Made by a program: the position numbers and the translations under genes. Below are positions 37,056 through 47,192 of a DNA stretch of 64,000 nucleotides, one piece after another. Each line of letters opens with the position of its first letter. Position 1 is the first letter of the stretch. This DNA comes from Rhodospirillaceae bacterium (lineage in GTDB: Bacteria; Pseudomonadota; Alphaproteobacteria; Dongiales; Dongiaceae). The notes under the pieces were generated by a model that saw only the letters and a program-made list of their open reading frames with translations, had not been told where the DNA came from and did no database searches. The stretch lies in assembly GCA_016712715.1 (NCBI GenBank), contig JADJQM010000001.1:558001-622000 (forward strand), in the 5' to 3' direction.

Positions 37056-39152
37056 TTACTTTAGCCAGATCTCGGCACTGGCGGATCGACCGCCGGAATC
37101 GATCACGGTCACGCGCTGCGCGCCCTTCCCGTCCGGTTCCCATTGTGCCTGGCGGAGATAAGGGGGCGAATTCACCGGCTTGCCGTTGACCAGCCAGCGC
37201 AAAGGCAGATTGCCGCCCTCGGCCTTTAAGACCAGCGGCAGGATGGGGTCGCTCTCGGCAACCGGCACGGTCGAGCCGTCAAGCGGAAAGGAAATACGCA
37301 ACTTGTCCTGTTCACGCTGCGCTGCCGCCATCATCGGACCGGTATCGTAACGTCGCAAGTTCGCCGGTAGTGCCCCATTCCCAACCAGCAGGGCGCCGGC
37401 CGGTGGCACGCCGGCCAGAGCGCTTTCGCTCGGCGGCAACTGATCGAAGGCTTCAAACAGCAAAGGTGCGGCCGCATCGCGCCCCATCCGACCGCCGGAG
37501 AACGAGCCGTCGGGGCGGCCGACCCAGATGCCAATGGTATAGTCCCTGGTGTAACCGATCGCCCAGGCGTCACGATAGCCATAGGAGGTTCCGGTCTTGT
37601 AGGCGATGCGGCTCGCCTGCCGGCGATTGCCGGATGCGAGCCAAGCGGCGGGTGGCGGGGTGTCTTCCAGGATGCGCGTCACATAGTAGCTGCCGAGCGC
37701 GCCGATGAAGGGCTTCACCTCGGCCTGCGGTGTGTTCGCCAGATAGCTCAGCGCCCGCACCTGCCCTTCCTCGGCAAACGAGGCATAGAGCGCCACCAGC
37801 TGCTCCAGGGTGACGCCGACGCCACCCAGCACGATCGGCAGACCCGGCCGCCCGGCATCCTTCGGGAGATGCAGCGGAAAGCCGGCATCGGTGAGTTTCT
37901 GGGCGAAAGGCGGCGCGCCGATTGCGTCCATCAAGGTGACCGCCGGCAGGTTGAGCGACAGTTGCAGCGCCTCCCGCGCCGAGATTTCGCCGCGGAACAG
38001 ATGGTCGAAATTTTCTGGTGCCCAGTCGCCGAAACGCATCGGCTGGTCGACCATGATGGTGTCCGGATGCACCACCAGTTCATCGAAAGCCATGCCGTAG
38101 ATAAAGGGCTTCAAGGCAGAGCCGGGCGACCGGACCGCCTGTACCATGTCGATCGGCCCGAATTGCCGGCGGTCGAAATAATTGGCGGAACCCAGATAGG
38201 CCAGCACCCGGCGCCCGTCATTGGCGACCACCAGGGCAGCCAAGGTGGCGCCCGGCTCAAGGTTCACGGAACGGCGTTGCAACAGGGTCTGCAGGGTTCG
38301 CTGCAACGCATGATCGATGGTGGTGTGGATCACCGGCTGGCCGGGAAGCTCACGGCGCAAGCGCTCAGCGAGATGTGGTGCGTCGCTCAAGGCCGGCATG
38401 CGGCGGGTCGGGACCGCTTCTGCGAGTGCTGCCTGGTAGGCAGGCTGGTCGATCTCCCCTTCGGCCAGCAGGCGCGCCAGCACCTTGTCGCGGGCGCGTT
38501 TGGCGGCCTCCGGGAAGCGGTCCGGCCGCAGGCGCTCGGGACTCTGCGGCAGAGCTACGAGGAGCGCTGCCTCTGCCTCGGTCAGGTATTGCGGCTCCTT
38601 GCCGAAATAGCCGAGGCTCGCCGCACGAAGTCCTTCAAGATTGCCGCCATAGGGCGCCAGCGTCAGGTAGATATCGAGGACGCCCTCGCTGCCGAGCCGC
38701 CAGGTCAATTGCAGTGCGCGCAGCGCTTCGATCGCTTTGGCTTGAAGACCGCGCGGCCGCGGTTCCAGAAGGCGCGCTGTCTGCATGGTGAGGGTCGAAG
38801 CGCCCGAGACCACTTCGCCCGCCGCCGCTGCCTGAAATCCGGCACGGGCAATAGCGATCGGATCGACGCCCGGATGCCAGCCGAAGCGGCCATCTTCAAA
38901 GGTCTTCAGGTAACGCAGGAACTTCGCATCGACCGCGCTCGTTTCGGCCGGAAACCGCCAGGCGCCATCCGCCGTCGCAAAGGCCCGCAGGACGCTGTCA
39001 TCAGCCGCCAGCACCAGGGTCGAGTGATCGCGCAACCGTCCCATGAAGGGTGGATAGAGCAGATCCAGCACCAACCCGGCCATCATCGCCAGCAGAAGAA
39101 ACCCGCTGGCGATGATGGTGAGCCGGGTCAGGCGATGGCGCAGCCCTTTCAT
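37056..39152 (-). CDS. pbpC: Penicillin-binding protein 1C
   Basis: 698 residues, a bifunctional class A PBP. It has an N-terminal membrane anchor, then a GT51 transglycosylase (FEDGRFGWHPGVDP, ASTLTMQTARLLEPRPRG). The transpeptidase has SxxK (PGSALKPFIYG), SxN (LSLNLPAV) and KTG (YKTGTSYGYRDAWAIGY). A C-terminal BiPBP_C domain follows (FPLDGSTVPVAE...PLRWLVNGKP). It follows the alpha-2-macroglobulin gene by 11 bases, the same yfhM-pbpC partnership as in many Proteobacteria. Confidence 0.96.
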   Translation of the reverse strand: MKGLRHRLTRLTIIASGFLLLAMMAGLVLDLLYPPFMGRLRDHSTLVLAADDSVLRAFATADGAWRFPAETSAVDAKFLRYLKTFEDGRFGWHPGVDPIAIARAGFQAAAAGEVVSGASTLTMQTARLLEPRPRGLQAKAIEALRALQLTWRLGSEGVLDIYLTLAPYGGNLEGLRAASLGYFGKEPQYLTEAEAALLVALPQSPERLRPDRFPEAAKRARDKVLARLLAEGEIDQPAYQAALAEAVPTRRMPALSDAPHLAERLRRELPGQPVIHTTIDHALQRTLQTLLQRRSVNLEPGATLAALVVANDGRRVLAYLGSANYFDRRQFGPIDMVQAVRSPGSALKPFIYGMAFDELVVHPDTIMVDQPMRFGDWAPENFDHLFRGEISAREALQLSLNLPAVTLMDAIGAPPFAQKLTDAGFPLHLPKDAGRPGLPIVLGGVGVTLEQLVALYASFAEEGQVRALSYLANTPQAEVKPFIGALGSYYVTRILEDTPPPAAWLASGNRRQASRIAYKTGTSYGYRDAWAIGYTRDYTIGIWVGRPDGSFSGGRMGRDAAAPLLFEAFDQLPPSESALAGVPPAGALLVGNGALPANLRRYDTGPMMAAAQREQDKLRISFPLDGSTVPVAESDPILPLVLKAEGGNLPLRWLVNGKPVNSPPYLRQAQWEPDGKGAQRVTVIDSGGRSASAEIWLK

Positions 39153-39163
39153 GGCGCCGGCGC

Positions 39164-42100
39164 TCAGTAGGCCGTGACCGTCAACTGGTCGCGGCCGCCA
39201 CGCGCGCGAACTTCCGGCGCGTACATGTCCTCGACCTGCACCGCTGGCACCGCATAGGCACCGGGCGTCACCGCCCGTACCATGTAAGCCAGATTGAAAT
39301 TGGCCGTGTCGCTTTCGGCGTCGACGTCGAGCGCCCCGATGAACCGGTCATCGAGGAACTCGCTGTAGGTGAGATTGGTCAAGGGCGGCAACCAGGAGAG
39401 ATCGCCGGTGCGACGCGTATCCGTCAGCCGCTCGTTTTCGATCTCCAGACCTGCCGGCAGCAGATCGACCACCAAAGCGCGGCGATAATCCGCCGCCAAG
39501 ACCTTGCCGCTGATGACTGCCACCAGCACATCATTCTGCCGCACGGATTTGAGGTCGACCGGTTCGCCGGACAGCGTGTAGTAGACGCGGGTGATCTCGA
39601 AACCACTCTGCTCCGGCGGCAGGTCGGCAATCGGCACACCCGCGACCGTCGCCTTGGCATAGACCGGCTCCGATCCCTTGTTGGTGAAGACCGACCCCGT
39701 CCCCAGATCATTTCCGGCAAGATGCAGGAAGTAAGGCTTGGTCTGGTTGATGCTGGTTTCCGCATCGCGGCCGATGCTGATGTTCGACAGGGTCGACGAC
39801 GTCGTCGCCTTCGCCGCCATAAGGATCCAGACTTCCTCCTGGGTGCTGAGATAGTTGCGCCCGGCCTGCATGTTGGCCAGCGTTTCGAGATAGGCCGTGG
39901 GATCCCGACCAGGGAGCTTGGCTTCGCTGAGCAGCGTGATGATCGCTGCCAGATCACGAAGATCCGACCCGTAATCCAGCATATGGCGTCGCGCCCGATT
40001 GGCCGCCAGCAAGGCCGCATCGAACGCACCGTTGGCGCGCGCGATATCGCCGTTCAACGCCAAGGCCGTGCCAAGCTGGGCCAAAGCGAGACCCGTCGGC
40101 ATACGGTCGAGATAGTTGTCAGCGAGATAGCGGAGTTCGCTGAGCTTTGCGTCCTTGGCCTTGGCCAGCACATAGACCGCGTAGGCACGGGCCGCGAGGT
40201 TGTCGGCACTGTCATTGTTGTAATCGGTCGCCACGAAGCGCAGGCCAGCAAGGCCATTGTTGTAGGCAATGTCGGAGACGTCGTAGCCACGTTCCCGCGC
40301 CTGGGTCAGGAAATCCATGGCGAAGGCCGACAACCAGTTTTCCGGCGAGCTGAAACTGGTCCACAGGCCGAACAGCCCATCGCTGCGCTGCCGTTCCAGG
40401 ATGCGCCCGATCGCCTTCTGCACCTGTTGCCGATCAGTCTTGGCGTATTTGTTCTCGAGGCTCCAAATCTCCGCCACTTCATTCGTGAAGAGCAGCGGGA
40501 AGGCAACGCTGGTGGTCTGTTCCAGGCAGCCATAGGGATAGTGATAGAGATTGGCCAGCACGCTCTGCACATCGAGATTTGGATGTTGGCTGAACGACAG
40601 TCGCAGATCCGCCGTTTCCGGCAGGAAGTCAGCCAGGGCATTGGCCGATACCTTCAGCGGTGCCCCCGGCAGGAGGCGCTGCGTCAAGGTTTGGCTGATC
40701 GCGGCCTGGGCTGGGCGAACCGGCAGATTGACGTCGCGCGTCAGCGCAAAACCGTCCGGTCCCTTCATGGCAATGGTGACCTTGCCTTCGCCGACACTGA
40801 GGCCCTGGACGCCGGCGCGCCAGTCATGGCTGGCACCCTTGGCAAGCTCCACCGTGAGATGTGTCTCGCCGGTCAGGCGCAGGTTCTCGCTGGCGGTAAG
40901 ATCGATCTCATAGACGCCGGCAGCGCCTTCGACATTCTGCAGCGAGAGCGAGACGGCGCTGTTGTCGCCGGGTGCCAGGAAGCGGGCCGCCGACGCCAGG
41001 GCAACCACCGGATCGCGGACGATAAGGTCCGCTTCGGCCGCACCGACATTCTGATCGTCCCAGGCCACCGCCATCAGGCGCAGGCGACCGTTATAGTCCG
41101 GCACCTCGAACTTGATCAGCGCCTTGCCGTCCGCATCGAGCTTGACGATGCCGGAGAAGAGCGCCACCAGCTTGATTTCCTTGGGTGCGCCACGCTTGGC
41201 AAGGCCTTCACCGTCACCGCCGGAGCGAATTGTGCCGCGCTTGCCTTCCTTGCCGTCGATCAGTTGGCCATAGAGATCGCGGATCTCGACGCCCAGCCGA
41301 CGCTTGCCGAAATAATGATCGAGAGGGTCCGGCGTCGCAAAATCGGTCAGCAGCAGGATACCTTCATCCACCGCCGCCAGGGTGACATGAGCTTCCTTGC
41401 CGGCAAGATTGGTGACAGCCACGGGAATTTCGACCGTCTGCCGCGGTTTCATGGTCTCGGGCACGGTCATCGAAATCTGCAGCGCGCGCGGCATGGGGTC
41501 GATGGCGAGCCAGGTGAGGCCGATGGCGCGCCCCGGCCCATGCTCGTTGCCCTTGCCTGCACGATAGGCATTGACCAGCACATAGGCGCCGGCACCCCAT
41601 TTCTTGTCGACATCGATCTTGATGGTCTTGCCGTCCTTGGGCACCGAGACCGAGAAGGTGTCGATTACACGATCCGTGGCAATGGTCACCTGGGCTTCAC
41701 CAGCAAAGGGTGCGCTCAGACGGATTTCGGCGGTGTCGCCGGTCCCGTAGAGTTCCTTGTCGGCCACGACCTGCATCTTGTCCGGCGTGCCACCGGTACC
41801 CGGTGCCGACCACCAGCCGGCATAGAAGCGCACCGAGCTTGCCGTGCCGCTGACCGCGTCGAACACTTCCAGCCGGTAACGACCCCAGTCAACCGGCAGG
41901 CTGAGCTTTCCCGGCTGATCGGCCGCGACAACCAGCTTTCCGGTCGAAGATTCCGCATCGCGCACGACATAGTCATAGTCCCAGCGATTGTCGCGATAGA
42001 ACCAGACATAATCCCAATCTTCCTTGACCAGACGATAGCTGAGGTCTGGCTGCGCCTTGGTCTTGCCGTCGCGGCCAACCGCCAGCACCTCGAACTCCGC

Positions 42101-44371
42101 CGGCGTACCCTGCTGCGTCTGGTCATCGGCGAAGAGCGGTTTGATGCCGAGATAGAGATCGCGGTCGCGGATTGGTCGCGTGATCGTCTCGATCACTGGG
42201 CGACCGCCGAACTCATAGACCTCGACCCGCAATGTTGCAGCGAGCGGCGTCTGGGCGTCGGGCACCGTGTCGAAGGACATGTCGAGTTCAAGATGACCCT
42301 GGTCATCAGTCGAGGTGTCATCATAGACCAATCGCTCCGCCTCGATCTTCTCGTCAGCGAGGCCGAAACGATAGTCCTTGAGGTCGGGGAACGGCTTGTA
42401 GTCAGTGGCGATGACCACTTCAGCTTTCACCGCCAGATTAGCCGCCGGTGCCCCGTAGAGATACTTGGCGTCGATCTGGACGGGCAACGGCTCGGGTGGA
42501 TTGAACACATCGGCAGCGGCAGTCAACTTCGCTTCGATCCGCGCCGGCACCACATCCTCAACCAGGAACTGCGTGCTGGCGAGCGCATCACCTTCGGGGT
42601 CTAGATAGGCTTCCAGAGTCCAGGGGCCGGTCCGCGCCGAACTCGGCAAATCGATATCGACGCTGTAGCCGCCCCCGATGTCCGCCACATCGACAAAGCG
42701 TTTGGCTTCGATGCCGTCTGGTCGCAGCAGACGGAAGGTCAATTTCTGGCCCGCGAGCGCTGCCGCCGCCGGGTCACGCGACAGCGCCATTACATGCGCC
42801 GTCTCGCCCGGGCGGTAGACACCTCGATCGGTGTAAAAGAAGATGTCGATGTCGCCCGGCATGGTGCGGCCGCCGACGCCGCGGTCAGAGAGATCAAAGG
42901 CTGGACCGCTGACATCTAGGAAGCTGAAATCGCCATCGCGCCGGAATGCCATGATGGCAGTGGCGGTGCGGCCGCCGGCACCGCGCAGCAGGCCGGGGTC
43001 GAAATGCGCCATGCCGGAAGTATCGGTCAGGACCTTTGCCAGGACCTCGTTGTTGCGGGCGATGAGGCGCAGCTCAAGTCGGTGCATCGGACGGCCGCTT
43101 TCCAGCGAACGCGCCTGGACATCGAGACCCTCTGTTCCGTTGAAGGCCGTGAGCCCGACATCAGAGACAACCAGCCACTGCGTCGATTGCGGCCGCCAGC
43201 GCCAGGAGTAGTCATCCTGCGCCTCTTCATCGGCGGCGTTGTGCGCCATCAGGATGTAGATGCCGGGCTTGGTGTCCGGCACCACTTCGTCAATCGGAAA
43301 GGCGGTCACGACGCGCTTGTTGCGGTCGCTCGCAATGTCCATTTCACCGGTCCAGATCTCCTCGCCGGATTTATCGGCGATGCGCTCGCGGTCATATTCC
43401 TCAAGATTGTTGAGAAAGCGGCCGTCATAGAGTTCATTGATCAGGTTGCGGTCGTTGATGCGCATCAGGCGCAGCTTCGCCTTGTCGACATTGACCGTAA
43501 TCAGTGGCACACCCGTGCTGCCGATCTTGGGCAGTACATAGGCCTGATTGCGAAAGCCGATACTGGGAGCACGGTCACCGACCGAGAAGGCCCATTCCTC
43601 GTTCTCACTGAGCTTCTGGCCGTCAAGCGCCGGCATGCCCTTGAGCACGATGATCTTGTAGCTTTCGCCGAAACCAAGATTGCCGACGCACAATTGTTGT
43701 CCGGAGACGCGATAGGTCGCCTTCAGATCGGACTCGATGCGGACATAATCCTGGTAATTGACCGAATCTGGCGTGGCAAGGTCGCCGCGGAACTCGAGGC
43801 AGGCTTCCGGTGTCTCACCTTCGGTGTTGAGCTTGCTGCCCGTCAATGAGAAGGCCAGCATCTGGCGCAGCTGTTCGGCGCGACTGGCAGCCTGTTCATC
43901 GTAGTTGTAACGCTGTGCCTCTTCATAGGCCGCGAGCGCCAGCCGTTTCTCGCCCAGATTGTCGAGTTGCTTGGCCACCATGTTGAGGGAGGAGGCCTGC
44001 AATTCGTACTGGTCCGTTTCGACATAGGCGCGATAGGCGGCCAAAGCCGCTTTGCGCTTCTCGCCGGCCCCATCGAGAAGATTGGCGAGGGTAATCCAGC
44101 TGTCATAGCTTTCGTCACCCAGGCCAAGTGCCCGCGCGCGCAGCGCGACGGCTTCCTTGAACCTTCTGGCATCGGCCTCGGATTTTGATTGCTGGACAAG
44201 AAGATCGATTCGGCGGGGATCCTCCCCTTTCGCCGCGGCCAGCAATTCGGCACGGTAGGCGGCTGCTTCGCGCGCGATATCGGCGAGGTCGGTAGCGCTG
44301 GCGGATTGGGGCAGAAGGAACTGGAGGATGAGCAGGAGGAAGAAGCCAAGGCGGAAGATGGGGGCACGCAT
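39164..44371 (-). CDS. Bacterial alpha-2-macroglobulin
   Basis: 1735 residues, a protease-trapping macroglobulin of the periplasm thought to work with PBP1C at breached peptidoglycan. It has a signal peptide (LGFFLLLILQFLLPQSASA), a TPR-like N-terminal region (about residues 30-170), several MG domains, and the thioester motif YPYGCLEQTTS with Cys1282. The C-terminal receptor-binding-like domain ends PEVRARGGRDQLTVTAY. No lipobox is visible, unlike E. coli YfhM. It is the first gene of a two-gene operon with pbpC. Confidence 0.94.
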   Translation of the reverse strand: MRAPIFRLGFFLLLILQFLLPQSASATDLADIAREAAAYRAELLAAAKGEDPRRIDLLVQQSKSEADARRFKEAVALRARALGLGDESYDSWITLANLLDGAGEKRKAALAAYRAYVETDQYELQASSLNMVAKQLDNLGEKRLALAAYEEAQRYNYDEQAASRAEQLRQMLAFSLTGSKLNTEGETPEACLEFRGDLATPDSVNYQDYVRIESDLKATYRVSGQQLCVGNLGFGESYKIIVLKGMPALDGQKLSENEEWAFSVGDRAPSIGFRNQAYVLPKIGSTGVPLITVNVDKAKLRLMRINDRNLINELYDGRFLNNLEEYDRERIADKSGEEIWTGEMDIASDRNKRVVTAFPIDEVVPDTKPGIYILMAHNAADEEAQDDYSWRWRPQSTQWLVVSDVGLTAFNGTEGLDVQARSLESGRPMHRLELRLIARNNEVLAKVLTDTSGMAHFDPGLLRGAGGRTATAIMAFRRDGDFSFLDVSGPAFDLSDRGVGGRTMPGDIDIFFYTDRGVYRPGETAHVMALSRDPAAAALAGQKLTFRLLRPDGIEAKRFVDVADIGGGYSVDIDLPSSARTGPWTLEAYLDPEGDALASTQFLVEDVVPARIEAKLTAAADVFNPPEPLPVQIDAKYLYGAPAANLAVKAEVVIATDYKPFPDLKDYRFGLADEKIEAERLVYDDTSTDDQGHLELDMSFDTVPDAQTPLAATLRVEVYEFGGRPVIETITRPIRDRDLYLGIKPLFADDQTQQGTPAEFEVLAVGRDGKTKAQPDLSYRLVKEDWDYVWFYRDNRWDYDYVVRDAESSTGKLVVAADQPGKLSLPVDWGRYRLEVFDAVSGTASSVRFYAGWWSAPGTGGTPDKMQVVADKELYGTGDTAEIRLSAPFAGEAQVTIATDRVIDTFSVSVPKDGKTIKIDVDKKWGAGAYVLVNAYRAGKGNEHGPGRAIGLTWLAIDPMPRALQISMTVPETMKPRQTVEIPVAVTNLAGKEAHVTLAAVDEGILLLTDFATPDPLDHYFGKRRLGVEIRDLYGQLIDGKEGKRGTIRSGGDGEGLAKRGAPKEIKLVALFSGIVKLDADGKALIKFEVPDYNGRLRLMAVAWDDQNVGAAEADLIVRDPVVALASAARFLAPGDNSAVSLSLQNVEGAAGVYEIDLTASENLRLTGETHLTVELAKGASHDWRAGVQGLSVGEGKVTIAMKGPDGFALTRDVNLPVRPAQAAISQTLTQRLLPGAPLKVSANALADFLPETADLRLSFSQHPNLDVQSVLANLYHYPYGCLEQTTSVAFPLLFTNEVAEIWSLENKYAKTDRQQVQKAIGRILERQRSDGLFGLWTSFSSPENWLSAFAMDFLTQARERGYDVSDIAYNNGLAGLRFVATDYNNDSADNLAARAYAVYVLAKAKDAKLSELRYLADNYLDRMPTGLALAQLGTALALNGDIARANGAFDAALLAANRARRHMLDYGSDLRDLAAIITLLSEAKLPGRDPTAYLETLANMQAGRNYLSTQEEVWILMAAKATTSSTLSNISIGRDAETSINQTKPYFLHLAGNDLGTGSVFTNKGSEPVYAKATVAGVPIADLPPEQSGFEITRVYYTLSGEPVDLKSVRQNDVLVAVISGKVLAADYRRALVVDLLPAGLEIENERLTDTRRTGDLSWLPPLTNLTYSEFLDDRFIGALDVDAESDTANFNLAYMVRAVTPGAYAVPAVQVEDMYAPEVRARGGRDQLTVTAY

Positions 44372-44585
44372 GTCAGTATTCCCGCATGAACGAGTTTTTC
44401 TGGAGGTTGTGTTGACGTCTCAGCGCCGCGGACCGTCCCGCAAAAACCCGCAGCGACCAATTATAGCGTCGACGGAACGATTTGATACCCGATGATTGCG
44501 ACAGGATTTGGGCGTTTGCCAGCTTCGCGCCAAAAAACAACGTCGCCTTGGCGCTCGACGATTCGATTGCTAAGGTCCGCCGGTC

Positions 44586-45748
44586 ATGAGTGAACAGATC
44601 ACAGAACGACCGGCCGTCGCGCCCCGCACCTGGCTGATCCTGGGTGAGCGCACTGGCGACAATGCCCAGGTCCTGGCGCTGGGTCGTGCCCTTGGCTGGC
44701 CCTGCACCGTTAAGCAGATCCGCTACGATGACAGTTGCACGATCGCTTTCAGGACCGCGGCGCCAGCCTGATCGGGGTCGATCTGTCGCGCAGCAATCCA
44801 CTGATGGCACCCTGGCCGGATGTCATTATCGCCATCGGTCGCCGGTCGGTGCCAGTGGCGCGCTGGATCCGGACACAGGCAGCGCGGCCGCCACTGCTTA
44901 TTCATCTCGGACGGCCTCGGGTGGATTTGGCGTTGTTTGATCTTGTCATCACCACCCCTCAATACAATTTGCCTGACGCCGCGAATGTGATTGAAATCAC
45001 GCTTCCATTCGTTTCCGTCGAAGCTGAGGAATTGGGGCGCGCTGCCGCCGCATGGCATGAGCGCTTTGCCACCCTGCCCCGGCCCTGGACCGCCGTCTTG
45101 GTTGGGGGGCCGACGCCACAACTCACCTTTGGGGCCATGGAAGCTGACCGAATGTTGGCAGAATTGGCGGATTTCCGCACCAGGCACGCCGGCAGCCTGC
45201 TGGTCACAACATCACCCCGAACCGATGCCAAGGTCGTCGCGGCCCTGAAAACCGGCTTGGCACAGATCGCGCCCGGCAAATACCTGTTCTTCCCCTTCGA
45301 CGCCGGCGTCGACAACCCCTACAAGGCGATGCTGGCGCTCGCGGATCGATTTGTCGTATCGGTGGACAGTGCCTCAATGGTGGCGGAAGCGGCGACGCGT
45401 CAGAAGCCTATCCATCTCTTCCACCTGCCAAAGATCCCACCGAAGGTGAAGCCGGGGCTCAAATCCGCGCTTTCGCGCAATTGGCGCCTGCGCCGCAAAG
45501 CGCGGCAGGATTCATCGTTGCCGGCAGATCCGCTCGACAAGCTCTATGATTTCTGGACCCGGCGCGGCAAAGCCCGACCACGGCGCGATATCGACCAGTT
45601 GGAGAATCGCTTGATCGACATGGGCGTGGCGCTGCCGCTCGGCGTGGATGCCGAGACGACCGAACCAGCCTTTCTCGGGTTGCGAAGCGAGATACAGGTC
45701 GCCCTAGAAAGGATTCGAGCGCTCTGGCAAGAGAGAGATGGAAAATAG
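44586..45748 (+). CDS. Mitochondrial fission ELM1-like family protein, frameshifted
   Basis: The frame from ATG 44586 (ERPAVAPRTWLILGERTGDNAQVLALGRALGWP) shifts at 44733-44737, where one T seems missing. It continues as LHDRFQDRGASLIG and PWPDVIIAIGRRSVPVARWI to 45748. Joined length is about 387 residues, matching the ELM1 family. Bacterial members look GT-B-like (predicted nucleotide-sugar users) and tend to sit with LPS or lipid genes. The role is not established. The next gene downstream is a CDP-alcohol phosphotransferase, 95 bases away. Confidence 0.78.
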
Positions 45749-45843
45749 GATCATTTTCTTATACCCCTCTAGGCAATGCTTGAGGCTAGTGCAAGCTGCG
45801 TGATATGACGCCCCGATGAAATTTCCCCGGGAATCCCGATAAA

Positions 45844-47136
45844 ATGCTGGTTTGGATTGACGCTGCCCAATGCGGGCGGATTCCGAAGATCTTTGGCCTT
45901 ACCCTGGTCGAACGCCATCTTCAGGCCCTGAAACGCTCGTTGCCGCGCCCCACCAGGATCGTGGTTGATCTCGGCGCGGATGGCCAGAAACCATCGATCG
46001 ATTCCAGCCTCAACGATGTATTCCCGATTGAGTGGCGCCAGGGCGCCAGCAGTTTTGCGGCCCGCCTCAATGCCTTTCTGGCCGAAACCGGCACCCAGCC
46101 GATCCTGCTTCTGGACGGCGCCACGTTGCCGGACGCGCGGCTCCACACCTCGCTCGCTGGCCTCGCTGATTCCGTGGCAGTCATGGCACCCAAGGACCAG
46201 GAGCGTGCCGCCATGGTGCGGCTGGACAGCGGCCTTGCCGGAGGTGCGCTTGATGCGGAAGACCTCTATGCCCTGGCTGAAAAGCTCGTGGCAGCCGGCA
46301 CCGTGCGCGCCTATGGACAGGATGAGTTCAACGGCTTCATCCGTAAGCTGCGCCGTACCATCCCCTATTACATGTTCCGGGTCGAGACCGCCGACAAGGC
46401 AGCCAAGGTCGAGAAGTTCATGTTCTGGTCGAACTACAAGGGTTCGACCGACTTCTTCACCCGCTATGTCTACCCGCCCTTGGTCTGGATCTCGGTCGGG
46501 CCGCTGGCCCGGGCGCGTGTCCACCCAAATGCAGTAACGATCTTCAGCATCATCCTGGCGCTGGGTGCCATTCCGATCTGGGCGATCGGCGAGCCATGGT
46601 CCTTCTGGACGGGCTTTGCCATGGCCTATGGCATGAGCGTCCTCGATTCCGTCGACGGCAAGCTTGCCCGCCTCACCTTCACCCGATTCACGACTCGGCA
46701 ACTTCCTCGACCATGGCCTCGACATGGTGCATCCGCCCTTTGGTATCTGTCATGGGCCTACGGCATCGGCCTTGCCACGCTTGGCTGGGGATCCACGCTC
46801 GGCATCGCCACCATCCTGGTGATGGTGTTCTACGTCGTCGACCGGCTGATCCTGAAGGTTTATCCGACCTACTTCCAACGCGCCTTCCATACTCATTCGA
46901 AGCTTGATGGGCGGATGCGCACCTTCATCGCACGGCGCAACATCACCCTGCCGATGTTCATCCTCGGCTATGCGCTGGGCCTGGCCACCGAGGCCTTCTA
47001 CCTGATCGTCGCCTGGCAGATCCTGACCGCCACCTATCACGGTGTGCGCACGTTCTGGATCATCGTCATCGACCGAGCACATCTCAAGGACCGCCGGCCG
47101 ACTGATGTCGCCAGTGCCCTGAAGCAAGTCGACTGA
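45844..47136 (+). CDS. CDP-alcohol phosphotransferase with nucleotidyltransferase-like N-terminus, compensated double frameshift
   Basis: 430 residues. The N-terminal half (to about 190) is a degenerate nucleotidyltransferase-like region (RIPKIFGLTLVERHLQALKR, PILLLDGATLPDARL). The C-terminal membrane domain has the start of the CDP-alcohol motif: D268, D271, G272, A275, R276. The rest (DSRLGNFLDHGLDMVHPPF with G, D, D) is found only in another frame between about 46682 and 46742. One extra C and one missing T flank it, so the as-read protein lacks half its active site. It is a paralogue of the gene at 62232-63353. It transfers a phospho-alcohol from a CDP-activated donor; the substrate is unknown. 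Confidence 0.82.
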   Translation: MLVWIDAAQCGRIPKIFGLTLVERHLQALKRSLPRPTRIVVDLGADGQKPSIDSSLNDVFPIEWRQGASSFAARLNAFLAETGTQPILLLDGATLPDARLHTSLAGLADSVAVMAPKDQERAAMVRLDSGLAGGALDAEDLYALAEKLVAAGTVRAYGQDEFNGFIRKLRRTIPYYMFRVETADKAAKVEKFMFWSNYKGSTDFFTRYVYPPLVWISVGPLARARVHPNAVTIFSIILALGAIPIWAIGEPWSFWTGFAMAYGMSVLDSVDGKLARLTFTRFTTRQLPRPWPRHGASALWYLSWAYGIGLATLGWGSTLGIATILVMVFYVVDRLILKVYPTYFQRAFHTHSKLDGRMRTFIARRNITLPMFILGYALGLATEAFYLIVAWQILTATYHGVRTFWIIVIDRAHLKDRRPTDVASALKQVD

Positions 47137-47142
47137 AATGGA

Positions 47143-47168
47143 AAACGCCGCCCGAAGGGGCGGCGTTT
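47143..47168. terminator. Bidirectional terminator hairpin
   Basis: Eleven-base perfect arms AAACGCCGCCC (47143-47153) and GGGCGGCGTTT (47158-47168) enclose loop GAAG. CCTTT follows on the plus strand, and the minus strand reads TTCCATTTCAG after the stem. It lies between two convergent genes (CDP-alcohol phosphotransferase and 2OG oxygenase), as expected for a shared terminator. Confidence 0.85.
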
Positions 47169-47192
47169 CCTTTCAAAGGAATCGGCTTGGGA

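Noticed and set aside
39722..42604. 960-residue open frame on the plus strand
   Set aside because: Antisense to the well-supported alpha-2-macroglobulin; a GC-rich shadow with no recognisable domain or start context.
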